A program made the translations under genes and the position numbers. The notes under the pieces are model-generated. The model was not told the DNA's origin. It made no database searches and saw only the letters and a list, made by a program, of their open reading frames with translations. This document shows positions 9,047-18,607 of a stretch of 64,000 nucleotides of DNA, piece by piece; within the stretch, counting starts at the first letter, position 1, and every line of letters starts with the position of its first letter. The stretch comes from Planctomycetota bacterium. Its GTDB lineage: Bacteria; Planctomycetota; UBA1135; UBA2386. The stretch lies in the NCBI GenBank assembly GCA_016713175.1, contig JADJPQ010000014.1, positions 62,001-126,000 on the forward strand, read 5' to 3'.

Positions 9047-9826
9047 TCACCCCTTCTGCCGCCGGCCATGCAGCACCAGCGCATTGAGCCACAGGAAGAA
9101 CCCGCAGAAGCAGGCGTAGTAGACCAGATCGCGGGTGTCGATGACCCCACGGGCGACGCTCTCGAAGTAGCGGTACGGGCTGATCGCGGCGCAGACATCG
9201 AGCGCGGCGATGCCGATCGTGCGCGGCATGCCGAGCCAGTCGACCAGATCCGGCAGGCCGCGCGTGATGCCGATCAGGTCGAGGAACCAGGTGACGCCGA
9301 TGCCGAGCAGCAGCGCCAGCGACACCAGGGCCAGCAGCATCGCGACGATCTGGTCGCGCGTGACGCTCGACCAGACCATGCCGACCGCGACGAACGCGCC
9401 GGCCATCAACAAGGACGCCAGATAGCCGCCGATCACCGGCGACCAGTCGAGCGAACCGTAGACGGTCAGCATCATCGGCAGCACCAGCGTGAACAGCAGC
9501 ACGACGGCCAGGAAGGCCATCACCGCCAGGAACTTGCCGACCACCAGCGCGCCGATCCGGACCGGGAACGTCATCAGCAGCTCGAGCGTGCCGACCTTGC
9601 GTTCTTCGGCCCACAACCGCATGGTCAGGCCCGGCAGGAACAGCACCAGCACGAACGGCAGCAGCGTGAAGAAGCCGTCCATCCGCGCCTGCGCGCGATC
9701 GATCAGGCAGAAGAAGCCGGCAAAGCCCATCTGCACGATCAGGAACAACACGCCGACGACGTAGGCGATCGGCGACAGGAAGTAGCTCTTCAGCTCGCGG
9801 CGGAAGATCACCAGGGATTCACGCAT
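9047..9826 (-). CDS. ABC-2 type transporter permease (GldF-like)
   Basis: A 259-residue integral membrane protein with about six hydrophobic helices. The ABC-2 permease pattern is clear: an N-terminal FRRELKSYFLSPIAYVVG segment, a WAEERKVGTLELLMTFPV motif between helices two and three at about 73-90, and a RGVIDTRD loop before the last helix. It overlaps the upstream ATPase gene by 8 bp, and its stop lies 4 bp before the GldG-like start, so ATPase, permease and GldG-like protein should be made together as one transporter. The substrate cannot be read from sequence. Confidence 0.9.
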   Translation of the reverse strand: MRESLVIFRRELKSYFLSPIAYVVGVLFLIVQMGFAGFFCLIDRAQARMDGFFTLLPFVLVLFLPGLTMRLWAEERKVGTLELLMTFPVRIGALVVGKFLAVMAFLAVVLLFTLVLPMMLTVYGSLDWSPVIGGYLASLLMAGAFVAVGMVWSSVTRDQIVAMLLALVSLALLLGIGVTWFLDLIGITRGLPDLVDWLGMPRTIGIAALDVCAAISPYRYFESVARGVIDTRDLVYYACFCGFFLWLNALVLHGRRQKG

Positions 9827-10772
9827 GCATCGCCTCCTGGCTGGCCTGCAGCGTCAGCCGGCGGAACGCGTCCTCCAGCGTGCGCGGCTCGCGACCGATC
9901 GCGACCAGGCCCCAGCCGTTCTTGACCATCAGATGGGCAACACCCTCCTCGACCGGCGCCCGGCCGTCGCCGGCCTCGATCCGCACGGTGACCGCGCCAT
10001 CGTGACGCTCGAGCACCGACGCGACCCGCCCCGGCATCAGCTCGCCGAGCTGCGCCACGATCGCCGGCTCGGGTCCGCGGATCGTCGCGATCACGGCGCC
10101 CGCAGGCAGCTGCGCGATCAACCGATCGCGGGTGTCGTCGGCGACGATCAGCCCCTGACTGATGATGATGACCCGTGAACAGGCCCGCTCGACCTCCTGC
10201 AGGTAGTGCGTGCTCAGGATCACGGTGTGCTCTTTGCCCAGCCGTTCGATCAGCTTGCGCACTTCGATGATCTGGTTGGGATCGAGGCCCGACGTCGGCT
10301 CATCGAGAATGAGGACCGCCGGTTCGTGCACGATCGCCTGCGCCAGCCCGACGCGCTGCCGGTAGCCCTTGGACAACTCGACGATGTTCTTGCCGACCAC
10401 GCGCTGCAGTGCACACAGTTCGACGGCCCGCGCGATCGCGACGTTGCGCTTTTGCCGCGGCACGCCGCGGATCTCGGCGCAGAAACGCAGGTAGTCGTCG
10501 ACGCGCATCTCGGCGTACAACGGCGTGCTCTCGGGCAGGTAGCCGATGTTGCGCCGCACCTCGAGTGAGCGTTCGACGACGTCGAACCCGGCGACCGACG
10601 CGCGGCCCGCGGTGGGCAGCAGGTAGCCGGTCAGGATCTTCATCGTCGTCGACTTGCCGGCCCCGTTCGGGCCGAGGAAGCCGATGACCTCGCCGCGCTG
10701 GACGCGGAAGGAGATGCCCTTCAACGCTCGCGCGAACCCGTAGCTCTTCTCGAGCTGGTCGACTTCGATCAT
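9819..10772 (-). CDS. ABC transporter ATP-binding protein (GldA-like)
   Basis: A 317-residue ABC ATPase. Walker A is GPNGAGKST at about residues 34-42, the signature is LSKGYRQR, and Walker B is VLILDEPTSGLDP, followed by the switch His in ILSTHYLQEVE. A C-terminal extension of about 100 residues after the ATPase core is typical of ABC-2 exporters of the GldA/CcmA type. It is the first gene of the operon that runs down to the BatA-like gene, and perhaps into rplC. The start is the ATG at 10772-10770, 163 bp downstream of the rho stop. Confidence 0.93.
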   Translation of the reverse strand: MIEVDQLEKSYGFARALKGISFRVQRGEVIGFLGPNGAGKSTTMKILTGYLLPTAGRASVAGFDVVERSLEVRRNIGYLPESTPLYAEMRVDDYLRFCAEIRGVPRQKRNVAIARAVELCALQRVVGKNIVELSKGYRQRVGLAQAIVHEPAVLILDEPTSGLDPNQIIEVRKLIERLGKEHTVILSTHYLQEVERACSRVIIISQGLIVADDTRDRLIAQLPAGAVIATIRGPEPAIVAQLGELMPGRVASVLERHDGAVTVRIEAGDGRAPVEEGVAHLMVKNGWGLVAIGREPRTLEDAFRRLTLQASQEAMHA

Positions 10773-10855
10773 GGGAGCAGGATGGTCGTGGAAACGAAGC
10801 AGCGCCGCTGCAAGGCGGCGCCGCAGGTAGGAGAAGGCGGCGCCTCGACGGACGG

Positions 10856-10876
10856 GGCCGGGAATCGCTCCCGGCC
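10856..10876 (-). terminator. GC-rich hairpin downstream of rho
   Basis: A perfect 8-bp inverted repeat, GGCCGGGA and TCCCGGCC, separated by a 5-base loop and placed about 60 bp after the rho stop codon. There is no T-run after it, so it is a structured 3' end or Rho-dependent terminator at best, not a classical intrinsic terminator. Confidence 0.4.
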
Positions 10877-10935
10877 GGGCCGCCGGGTCCGGTCAAGCCG
10901 CATTCGGTGAGGCACCACGGTGGCGTCGGGTCCGG

Positions 10936-12354
<1,419 letters not shown>

Positions 12355-12836
12355 GCCTGCATCCTGGACCGCTTCGCGAGGAATCCGGCCCGTGGTATCA
12401 CCGCCCGAGGCAGAGTGGCTGCCACTTGCGGCCTGGCTCGAGGGGAACGGCTCGAGGGGATCAAAACCGAACTGCTGCCACCGACCGCCGTCCCCGACGG
12501 TCGAAGTTTCTCGCCAAGAACATCGCGTGCCCGGTTGCGAGATTCCGTTTGGAACGGTCCCGACGGCAAGCGTCGCGAAGCCCACCCATCGATCTGGCCG
12601 TCGCGCAGCGACGACCGCCACGAGGTCATCAGGAGTGCCGACCCTCTGGCCGGCGCACACTGTTGTGTGGCGAGGTCTGGGCCGAACACACAGGATCGGC
12701 CTCGACGGCGCGGCAAGCTATCCCCGGACGACTTGTCATGCAAGCGGCGGGTGCCGTTTTTCACCAACACAACCACCGGTAGTAGCGCCCGACCGGACCA
12801 CCGGTGCGCCGTGCTATCGTCGCCTCCTGCTTGCCG
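12355..12836. other. Divergent intergenic region between rho and the 12837 gene
   Basis: 482 bp with no convincing gene. It must hold the rho promoter (minus strand) and that of the plus-strand gene. I could not pick a confident -35/-10 pair on either strand. The final 120 bp are less GC-rich, with short T and A runs (for example gtttttcaccaacacaacc), and are the most promoter-like part. Confidence 0.5.
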
Positions 12837-13859
12837 ATGCCAGAGCCCAGCCGTCGTCCACCGGTCACCGCGCGCCATCTGCAGCGCCTGACCTTCGACA
12901 TCCTGCAACGCAGTCCGACCGATGCCGAGCGGGCCGCGTTCCTCGGCGCCGACCTCGCCGTCGTCGTGCCGCGACTGCTGGGGACCCGCGAAGCGGCGAC
13001 CGCCTGGCTCGAGGAAGAACTGTGGTACTTCCTGCTGATCGATCAGTTCCGCCCTCGCGGGGAAGCGATCGAACGCCTGCCGGCGCGGCTGCACAAACGC
13101 GAACTGACGGCGCGCGACGCCATTGCCGAGATCCTGTTGTCGACCGGCTTCACGCTGCGCAATCCCGGCAATGACACGTTCGTGACCGTGCTGCTCGAGC
13201 AGACGCTCGGCTATCGGGTGCAGGACAAGAAGCATCAGCCGACGCTGGTCGCCGGCAAGAAGGTCTACGACGGTGCGCGCGAGCGCTTCCTCGGCGAACT
13301 GGCGCAGAACCAGTCCGACCTGATCCAGATCGCCTTGCGCCACCAGGACGCCGCCCGCCACCTGCTGGGTCGCCACCACCGCCGGTTGTTCGACGCGCTG
13401 CTCGGCAAGGACGCCAGCGAAGTCGCGGCGCTGCACGCCGATCCGACGCGGTTCTTCGCGATCGTCGGCGACTGGCTGGTCGGCGAACGCTACCAGCAGG
13501 CCCTGGCCCAGCGACGCCGCAAGTCCGAACGGCAGTTCCTCCGCGGCCTCTACCAGGACCTGCTCGGCCGACTGCCCGACTACGACGAACTGCGGCAGAC
13601 CCGCGCGGCGATGCAATCGATGGCGGATCCGACCCCGTTGCGCGCGGTGCTGGCGAAAGTGCTGCTGGACAGCCAGCACGCGCGCCTGCCCGAGCACGAT
13701 GGCGACGCCGCCGCGTTCGTGCAGCGCTGCTTCCTGCGCTACCTGGCCCGCGAGCCGAACGCCCGTGAACAGCAGGCGTTCACGACGGCGATGGCGCAGG
13801 GCAAACCCGCCCAGATCGCGCGTGCGCTGGTCACTTCGCTCGAGTACCAGACCTACTAG
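12837..13859 (+). CDS. Helical protein resembling DUF1549/DUF1553 or DUF4214 repeats
   Basis: A 340-residue, probably cytoplasmic all-helical protein. Three segments look alike: LTFDILQRSPTDAERAAF near the start, FLRGLYQDLLGRLPDYDEL near residue 230, and CFLRYLAREPNAREQQAF near 305. They resemble the helical repeat of DUF1549/1553 proteins and the DLLGR motif of DUF4214. No signal peptide or heme motif is present. I used the ATG at 12837; an in-frame GTG at 12804 would add 11 residues, and neither has a clear ribosome binding site. Its last codon and TAG stop lie inside repeat copy A. Function unknown. Confidence 0.7.
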   Translation: MPEPSRRPPVTARHLQRLTFDILQRSPTDAERAAFLGADLAVVVPRLLGTREAATAWLEEELWYFLLIDQFRPRGEAIERLPARLHKRELTARDAIAEILLSTGFTLRNPGNDTFVTVLLEQTLGYRVQDKKHQPTLVAGKKVYDGARERFLGELAQNQSDLIQIALRHQDAARHLLGRHHRRLFDALLGKDASEVAALHADPTRFFAIVGDWLVGERYQQALAQRRRKSERQFLRGLYQDLLGRLPDYDELRQTRAAMQSMADPTPLRAVLAKVLLDSQHARLPEHDGDAAAFVQRCFLRYLAREPNAREQQAFTTAMAQGKPAQIARALVTSLEYQTY

Positions 13860-13978
13860 GCACCGTGCGGACCACCGGCACCGGCCGCCTGAGTTGGAGC
13901 CGACGGCCGTAGCGGCCGCGGCTCAACGGCGACAACCTGGGCCGCGCCCACGTTCATGCCTCGGGGACGGCCGCAGGC
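13853..13978 (+). repeat. 126-bp structured repeat, copy A
   Basis: This stretch matches 18217-18342 at about 118 of 126 positions without gaps. It holds a strong hairpin at 13897-13924: GAGCCG and CGGCCG arms pair with CGGCCG and CGGCTC around a TAG loop, with a single bulged A. A second weaker stem lies at the 3' end (GCCTCGG against CCGCAGGC). Copy A begins within the last codons of the plus-strand gene and lies between two convergent genes, where it could act as a bidirectional terminator. No terminal inverted repeats or target duplication are evident. Confidence 0.85.
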
Positions 13979-13999
13979 CGATCGGAACTACTGAGTCCG

Positions 14000-15040
14000 C
14001 TACTTGGGCTTGTCGGCCGACACCGGCCGGCTGCCCGGTTCGACGATGGCGATCGTCGCCGCCGACGCATCGAGCCTGGTCAGCAGCCTGTCGACCTCCG
14101 ACCCGGCCACCGTGTAGGTCACGACGAACGAATGCGGCTTGCCGGGCACGTAGTACAGCAGCATGTGCAACTGGCGGTCGTCCTTGTGGCAGGTCACCCG
14201 CGCGCGCACCGGCTTCAGCTTGCCCACCGTGCGGACAGCGCACTCGTGGATGACGCTGCGATCGAACAGCTTCGGCAACTCCGCCTCGAGCTCCTGCCGG
14301 ACCACGCGCGGGTCCATCCGCGGCGCGGCGGGCGCGTGCCGAACATTGACGCTCGGCGCAAAGCCGTCGACCGGCTTGCCGGTGGCGAACAGGAATGGAC
14401 CCACCAGGATCGAGGCCGCGCCCTGCAGCCAGCCTTCCGGCGGCTCGAACGAGAACCCGTACTCGTCGTAGATCAGCCGCTTGCCATCGGCGCTGACGAC
14501 GACGGGACTGTTCGCCACTGCTTCACCGGCCGCGCGCAACGTCGCCAGCCTGGCGCGCACTTCCGGCTGGCGCACCGCGAAGCCTTCGTCGGTGGTCGTG
14601 AACGTGAACCAGACGCATGGCTCGCCCGGAACCAGCACCTGCAGGTTGCGCAGCCGCACGCCGTCCTGGGTGAAGCGGCTCGACAGCCACCAGGCGCTGC
14701 GCCCGCGCACATCCATGCGGCCGTCCTCGACGAACTCGTAATCCTGCAACACTTTGCCGAGCTCGACGACCATCTCGTTCTTCAGCTCGGTGTCGGCGAC
14801 CTTCGGCATCTGCTCGGGGCCGGCGGTCAGATTCAGGTTCTCGCGGAAGCGCCCGACATCGGCGCCGGTCGCGGCGAACAGCGAACCCGACACCACGTCG
14901 CCGGCGACGAAGCCCGACGGCAACACCATCTCGAGTCCAGTGCTGCCAAGCCGCGTCGGCGCGCCGACGACGACCGGCACGACCGGCTGCTGGGCCGCGA
15001 GCAGGGAAAGGAGCACGCCACCCGCGAACACGATGCGCAT
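14000..15040 (-). CDS. Secreted protein with two PsbP/DcrB-like lobes
   Basis: A 346-residue protein with a short signal peptide (MRIVFAGGVLLSLLAAQQP). The mature part appears duplicated: an N-terminal lobe beginning GLEMVLPSGF and a second lobe beginning YGFSFEPPEGW near residue 190 each start with the pattern seen in PsbP/DcrB/LpqN-like lipoprotein folds. The fold call is by pattern only and the function is unknown. The start is the ATG at 15040-15038, 84 bp from the divergent CoA-transferase gene; a longer upstream frame is open but has no signal-peptide logic. Confidence 0.72.
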   Translation of the reverse strand: MRIVFAGGVLLSLLAAQQPVVPVVVGAPTRLGSTGLEMVLPSGFVAGDVVSGSLFAATGADVGRFRENLNLTAGPEQMPKVADTELKNEMVVELGKVLQDYEFVEDGRMDVRGRSAWWLSSRFTQDGVRLRNLQVLVPGEPCVWFTFTTTDEGFAVRQPEVRARLATLRAAGEAVANSPVVVSADGKRLIYDEYGFSFEPPEGWLQGAASILVGPFLFATGKPVDGFAPSVNVRHAPAAPRMDPRVVRQELEAELPKLFDRSVIHECAVRTVGKLKPVRARVTCHKDDRQLHMLLYYVPGKPHSFVVTYTVAGSEVDRLLTRLDASAATIAIVEPGSRPVSADKPK

Positions 15041-15124
15041 GGGGTCATGGTCGCCGCCACCGCCGCGTTCGGCAATGCCCGCGCTCTTGCCCGAGCCCGC
15101 CGCACCGCCTCGAATGCACCGGCC

Positions 15125-16402
15125 ATGCGCACCGTCACCGCTGCCGAAGCCGTCGCCCTGATCCGTTCGGGTCAGCGCGTGTTCATCCAGGGTGCGGCCG
15201 CCACACCCCAGCGCCTCGTGCAGGCGCTGGCGGCGCGGGCCACCGAGCTGCGCGCCGTCGAGATCGTGCATCTGCACACCGAAGGGCCGGCGCCGTACGC
15301 GGCCCCCGGGCTGCGGCAGTCGTTCCGCGTCCACTCGCTGTTCGTCGGCGCCAACCTGCGCGACGCGGTTGCCGCCGGCGATGCCGACTATGTGCCGGTG
15401 TTCCTCAGTGAAGTGCCGGCGTTGCTGCGCGGACCGGTGCTGCCGCCGGACGTCGCACTGGTGCACGTGTCACCGCCCGACCGCCACGGCTTCTGCTCCC
15501 TCGGCGTCTCGGTCGATGTCGCGCGCGCGGCAGTCGATGCGGCGCCAACGGTGATCGCGCAGATCAATCCGGCGATGCCGCGAACGCACGGCGACGGGCT
15601 CGTGCATCACAGCCGGTTCGCCGCCGCGGTCCTGGTCGACGACCCGCTGCCCGAACATCCGCGCACCCCGCTCTCCGACGTCGAACTGGCGATCGGCCGG
15701 CATTGCGCCGAACTGATCGAAGACGGGGCGACGTTGCAGATGGGCATCGGCGCGGTGCCGGATGCGGTGCTGGCGGCGCTGCGTTCGCACCGTGCCCTCG
15801 GCGTGCACAGCGAGATGGTCTCCGATGGCGTGCTCGACCTGGTCGAGCTCGGGGTGATCACCAACACGCGCAAGAAGGTGCATCCGGGCAAACTGGTGGC
15901 CGGGTTCGCGGTCGGGACGCGGCGGCTCTACGACTTCCTGCACGACAATCCGGAGGTGGCGATGCTGGACATCGGCTACGTCAATGACCCGGGAGTGATC
16001 CGGCGCAACCCGAAGGTGACGGCGATCAACAGTGCGCTGGAGATCGATCTGACCGGGCAGGTGTGCGCCGACTCGCTCGGCCCGCGGCAGTTCTCGGGGG
16101 TCGGCGGGCAGATGGACTTCCTGCGCGGGGCGGCGCTGTCGGAGGGTGGCAAGCCGATCCTGGCGCTGCCGTCGGTGACGAGTCGCGGAAAATCGCGGAT
16201 CGTCGCGACGCTGACGCCGGGGGCGTCGGTGGTGACGACGCGGGCGCATGTGCATTGGGTGGTGACGGAGTTCGGCAGTGCGTATCTGCACGGCAGGAGC
16301 CTGCGGCAGCGGGCGCGGGCGCTGCTGTCGATCGCGCATCCGGAGCATCGCGAGGGACTCGAGCGCCAGGCGCTGGAGCGGTTCAAGACGCTGGCGGAGT
16401 GA
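15125..16402 (+). CDS. Class I CoA-transferase (acetyl-CoA hydrolase / 4-hydroxybutyrate CoA-transferase family)
   Basis: A cytoplasmic enzyme moving CoA between acyl groups, probably using acetyl-CoA as donor. At 425 residues it matches the family length from the ATG at 15125. Key features are ATLQMGIGAVPDAV at about 202-215, the catalytic glutamate in GVHSEMVSDG (E230), GFAVGTRRLYDFLHDNPEV downstream, and the C-terminal ITEFG-type motif WVVTEFGSAYLHG. In this family the glutamate forms the glutamyl-CoA thioester intermediate. Whether the acceptor is 4-hydroxybutyrate, butyrate or succinate cannot be told from sequence, and no pathway genes flank it. Confidence 0.92.
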   Translation: MRTVTAAEAVALIRSGQRVFIQGAAATPQRLVQALAARATELRAVEIVHLHTEGPAPYAAPGLRQSFRVHSLFVGANLRDAVAAGDADYVPVFLSEVPALLRGPVLPPDVALVHVSPPDRHGFCSLGVSVDVARAAVDAAPTVIAQINPAMPRTHGDGLVHHSRFAAAVLVDDPLPEHPRTPLSDVELAIGRHCAELIEDGATLQMGIGAVPDAVLAALRSHRALGVHSEMVSDGVLDLVELGVITNTRKKVHPGKLVAGFAVGTRRLYDFLHDNPEVAMLDIGYVNDPGVIRRNPKVTAINSALEIDLTGQVCADSLGPRQFSGVGGQMDFLRGAALSEGGKPILALPSVTSRGKSRIVATLTPGASVVTTRAHVHWVVTEFGSAYLHGRSLRQRARALLSIAHPEHREGLERQALERFKTLAE

Positions 16403-16408
16403 CGCCGG

Positions 16409-16852
16409 TCAATCGACCGCGAGCCGCACGCGCGCAGCATCGGCGCCGATCGTGAACGGCGCCTCGGCGATCGGCTGGCCGTTCTCGAGCCAGACGACAT
16501 GGTGCCGGCCGGTGGCCAGGCCGGCGATCGGGATCGTGGCGTCGTTGCGAACGCGCGGGCGGAGGTCGAGTTGGGGCGGCTGGTCGCGCGGGCTGTCGTG
16601 CGACCAGATCCGCAGATGGACGCGCCGGCCGATGTGGGTGCGATCGAACTCGAGGATCACGGCGCCGGTGGTCAGTGCCACGAGCGGGACCGGGGCCGAC
16701 CGGTTGCCGCTGGCGTCTTGCACGACCACCCGTTCCGTCGGCGGCGCGATCTTCGGCGAGGTGGCGGCGGTTGGCGGCGCGACGGTGCCGACAAACAGCA
16801 GCATCAGGACGCAGCCGACCGGCACCGCCCACCAGCCTGATCCTCCCACCAT
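16409..16852 (-). CDS. Small membrane-anchored or secreted protein
   Basis: 147 residues, not a family I recognise. A hydrophobic segment at about 8-27 acts as a signal or anchor. The remainder is beta-rich, with a VILEFDRTHIGRRVHLRIW strand pair and an AGLATGRHHVVWLENGQPI segment like a carbohydrate-binding or Ig-like sandwich. It ends 6 bp from the stop of the convergent CoA-transferase gene and starts 60 bp downstream of the mini-HAD gene on the same strand, so it may be the last member of that operon. Confidence 0.6.
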   Translation of the reverse strand: MVGGSGWWAVPVGCVLMLLFVGTVAPPTAATSPKIAPPTERVVVQDASGNRSAPVPLVALTTGAVILEFDRTHIGRRVHLRIWSHDSPRDQPPQLDLRPRVRNDATIPIAGLATGRHHVVWLENGQPIAEAPFTIGADAARVRLAVD

Positions 16853-16912
16853 GAAGGTCTCTTCGGCAATCGGCGGCCTGGGTCTGCAGCCTTGGCGCGC
16901 GGCGGGCGCCGT

Positions 16913-17200
16913 TCAGAGGTTGGCCGGCAGCACGTGCCGGCAGTTCGGCCAGTTCGCGGCGGGTTGGTCATCGACGTACAGCGTGGGTTTCGGCAGGAAC
17001 CCGGTGAACAAGTGGTCGATGCCGAGTTCGGTGGCGACCTGGCGGGCGTAGTCGGCGCCGCCGGCACTCCACAAGTAGGCGGCGGTCGCGGTGCGGATCA
17101 GGTCGGGGAGTCGCTCGAGGACGTGCGGGATCGGGATCCGGCGGGGACCGGCGCTGCGGATCAGGGTGTCATCGACGTCGACGTAGATCACTCGGCTCAT
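16913..17200 (-). CDS. Miniature HAD-superfamily phosphatase
   Basis: A 95-residue HAD-fold protein. Motif I is DVDDT at residues 8-12 (nucleophile Asp8, acid Asp10); the serine of motif II is probably in YLWSAGG, and motif IV is the VDDQP near residue 77. The lysine motif is LPKP. No cap domain is present, so a large substrate would fit best. The ATG (17200-17198) overlaps the stop of the upstream paralogue gene by 2 bases, implying coupled translation. Similar stand-alone mini-HADs occur in many bacteria without known substrates. A longer upstream extension of the frame is unsupported. Confidence 0.78.
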   Translation of the reverse strand: MSRVIYVDVDDTLIRSAGPRRIPIPHVLERLPDLIRTATAAYLWSAGGADYARQVATELGIDHLFTGFLPKPTLYVDDQPAANWPNCRHVLPANL

Positions 17201-17652
17201 GGCTTGCGTGGCAACTGCGGCGAACGCACCGGCCGGGCCCCGAATGCGTTCAGTTCGTCCGCGAACGCCGACAGCAGGCCGAGGAGGCTGCCAACGAGCC
17301 GGCGATGCCCGTTTTCCTCCAGGGTGCGCCGCATCGACACCCAGGAGTTGAGCAGGCGGATGGTGCTGACCGCGATCGGATGCGGTTTCGCCGCACGCCG
17401 CGACCGGTGCCGCACTGCCCGGCGAAGCCAGAACTCGAAGTCGTCGGCGACGCCAACCGGAGCGGTGCACCAGGCCGTCGCGGCCGCGATCGCGCAGAGG
17501 AGCACGGGCTCCGGCAACTCCCCCGACTTCGGAACCGTGCGGTGCTGCTCGAACCACGCTTGCACCGGGTCGTCCGGCTGGCCGCGACGTCGCCGGTCCG
17601 CCTTGATGAGCGCGCGCCAGCGAGTCCGCCGCTTCCGGTTCACATACTGCAT
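17197..17652 (-). CDS. Helical protein, paralogue of the upstream neighbour (copy 2)
   Basis: 151 residues, basic at both ends. It is clearly related to the protein at 17666-18211: shared blocks are DPVQ.W.EQ, EPVL.CA..AA, DDFEFWLRRA and GHRRL..SLLGLLSAF. I started it at the ATG at 17652, 13 bp after the stop of the first paralogue; an extension to 17736 would overlap that gene. No known domain, signal or membrane helix. The invariant acidic-aromatic DDFEFWLRR block is the best candidate for a functional site. It is translationally coupled to the mini-HAD gene. Confidence 0.7.
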   Translation of the reverse strand: MQYVNRKRRTRWRALIKADRRRRGQPDDPVQAWFEQHRTVPKSGELPEPVLLCAIAAATAWCTAPVGVADDFEFWLRRAVRHRSRRAAKPHPIAVSTIRLLNSWVSMRRTLEENGHRRLVGSLLGLLSAFADELNAFGARPVRSPQLPRKP

Positions 17653-17665
17653 GGGGGGCTCGAGT

Positions 17666-18211
17666 TCAGCGACGCGACGCACTCTTGGCGCGACGCGCCG
17701 GCCCACGTGGTTGCTTCGGTCGGAGCTTTGGCCCACCGACCTTCGCAGCTGACTCCTCGATGGTTGGTTCGGCCTCCGGCAACTTCAGCGTCCTTGGACC
17801 ATACCGTTCCAGTTCGCTGGAGAACGCTGACAACAATCCGATCAGGTCGGCGAGCAACCGCCGGTGACCGGTTTCGTTCAGCGTGTTCAGCAGCGACACC
17901 CACTGGTTCATCAGCCGAGCGATCGCGACGACGACGGGTTGCGGCCGCAGCGTGCCCTGCGCCGCTCGCCGGGCAGCGCGCCGCAGCCAGAACTCGAAAT
18001 CGTCGCCAATGCCAGCCGGTGCAGTGCAGTACTCGGCGGCAGCGCAAAGCGCGCAGATCAGGACCGGCTCGGAATACGTGCCGGGTTCGACCTCACGGCG
18101 TTGCTGTTCCAGCCAACGCTGGACCGGGTCTCGCCGGTGCCGCCGACTCCGCCGGTCGGCCGCGATCAAGCCTCGCACCTGCTTCAGTCGGCTCTGGTCG
18201 TGCAGACGCAT
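17666..18211 (-). CDS. Helical protein, paralogue of the downstream neighbour (copy 1)
   Basis: 181 residues from the ATG at 18211-18209, first gene of a three-gene operon. The central 120 residues align with the downstream paralogue, including GIGDDFEFWLRRA and GHRRLLADLIGLLSAFSSELERYGPR. It has a longer Lys/Arg/Pro-rich tail, which suggests contact with nucleic acid or another acidic partner; that is inference. Repeat copy B ends 5 bp upstream of its start, so the repeat forms its 5' untranslated leader. I do not recognise the family. Confidence 0.7.
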   Translation of the reverse strand: MRLHDQSRLKQVRGLIAADRRSRRHRRDPVQRWLEQQRREVEPGTYSEPVLICALCAAAEYCTAPAGIGDDFEFWLRRAARRAAQGTLRPQPVVVAIARLMNQWVSLLNTLNETGHRRLLADLIGLLSAFSSELERYGPRTLKLPEAEPTIEESAAKVGGPKLRPKQPRGPARRAKSASRR

Positions 18212-18216
18212 GGTCG

Positions 18217-18342
18217 CTACTAGGAACCGTGCGGACCACCGGCAACGGCTGCCTGAGTTGGAGCCGACGGCCGCAGCGGCCGCGGCTCAACGGCGACAAC
18301 CTGAGTCATGCCCACGTTCATGCCTCGGGGACGGCCGCAGGC
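18217..18342 (+). repeat. 126-bp structured repeat, copy B
   Basis: The second copy of the element at 13853-13978, with eight mismatches and no gaps. The main hairpin lies at 18261-18288 with a CAG loop in place of TAG, so the stems are preserved and one of the differences falls in the loop. Here the element sits directly upstream of the minus-strand paralogue operon rather than after a gene as in copy A. This makes a mobile or dispersed RNA/DNA element more likely than a fixed terminator. Confidence 0.85.
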
Positions 18343-18607
18343 CACCCATATGTCATCCGCGGTGACCGTGATGCCTGGCCGACGCGATATTTCGGCCAGG
18401 TGGTGGTCATGATCTGACTCAAACGAGGGGCTGCCGGCGCAACCACACCCGGCCCTATCGGCCAGCCACCCGGCCCGGTCCGAGCAACCGCAGACCTGAC
18501 CACTCGAACAGTCACCGGCGGAACTCGGCGCCATGATGCAACTGTACCGTTCGGGCCTCAGTACCGCGACATTTTCCCGCACCGATCCGCCGGCACACGC
18601 GGACAGA
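18343..18607. other. Non-coding stretch with an inverted repeat
   Basis: With repeat copy B this makes a 396-bp interval without a gene. The inverted repeat at 18374-18400 (listed separately) is the only clear structure. I see no gene and no confident promoter. Confidence 0.5.
18374..18400. repeat. 8-bp perfect inverted repeat, possible hairpin or operator
   Basis: CCTGGCCG and CGGCCAGG flank an 11-base AT-containing spacer (acgcgatattt). It lies 208 bp after the stop of the 18608 gene and about 30 bp beyond repeat copy B. It could be a transcription-end hairpin for the 18608 gene or a binding site for the paralogue operon. Confidence 0.5.

Noticed and set aside
4309..9087. A 1592-codon open frame on the plus strand
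   Set aside because: It lies opposite the DUF4340 and GldG-like genes, has Arg/Ala/Gln-rich composition without domains, and is a product of high GC with few stops.
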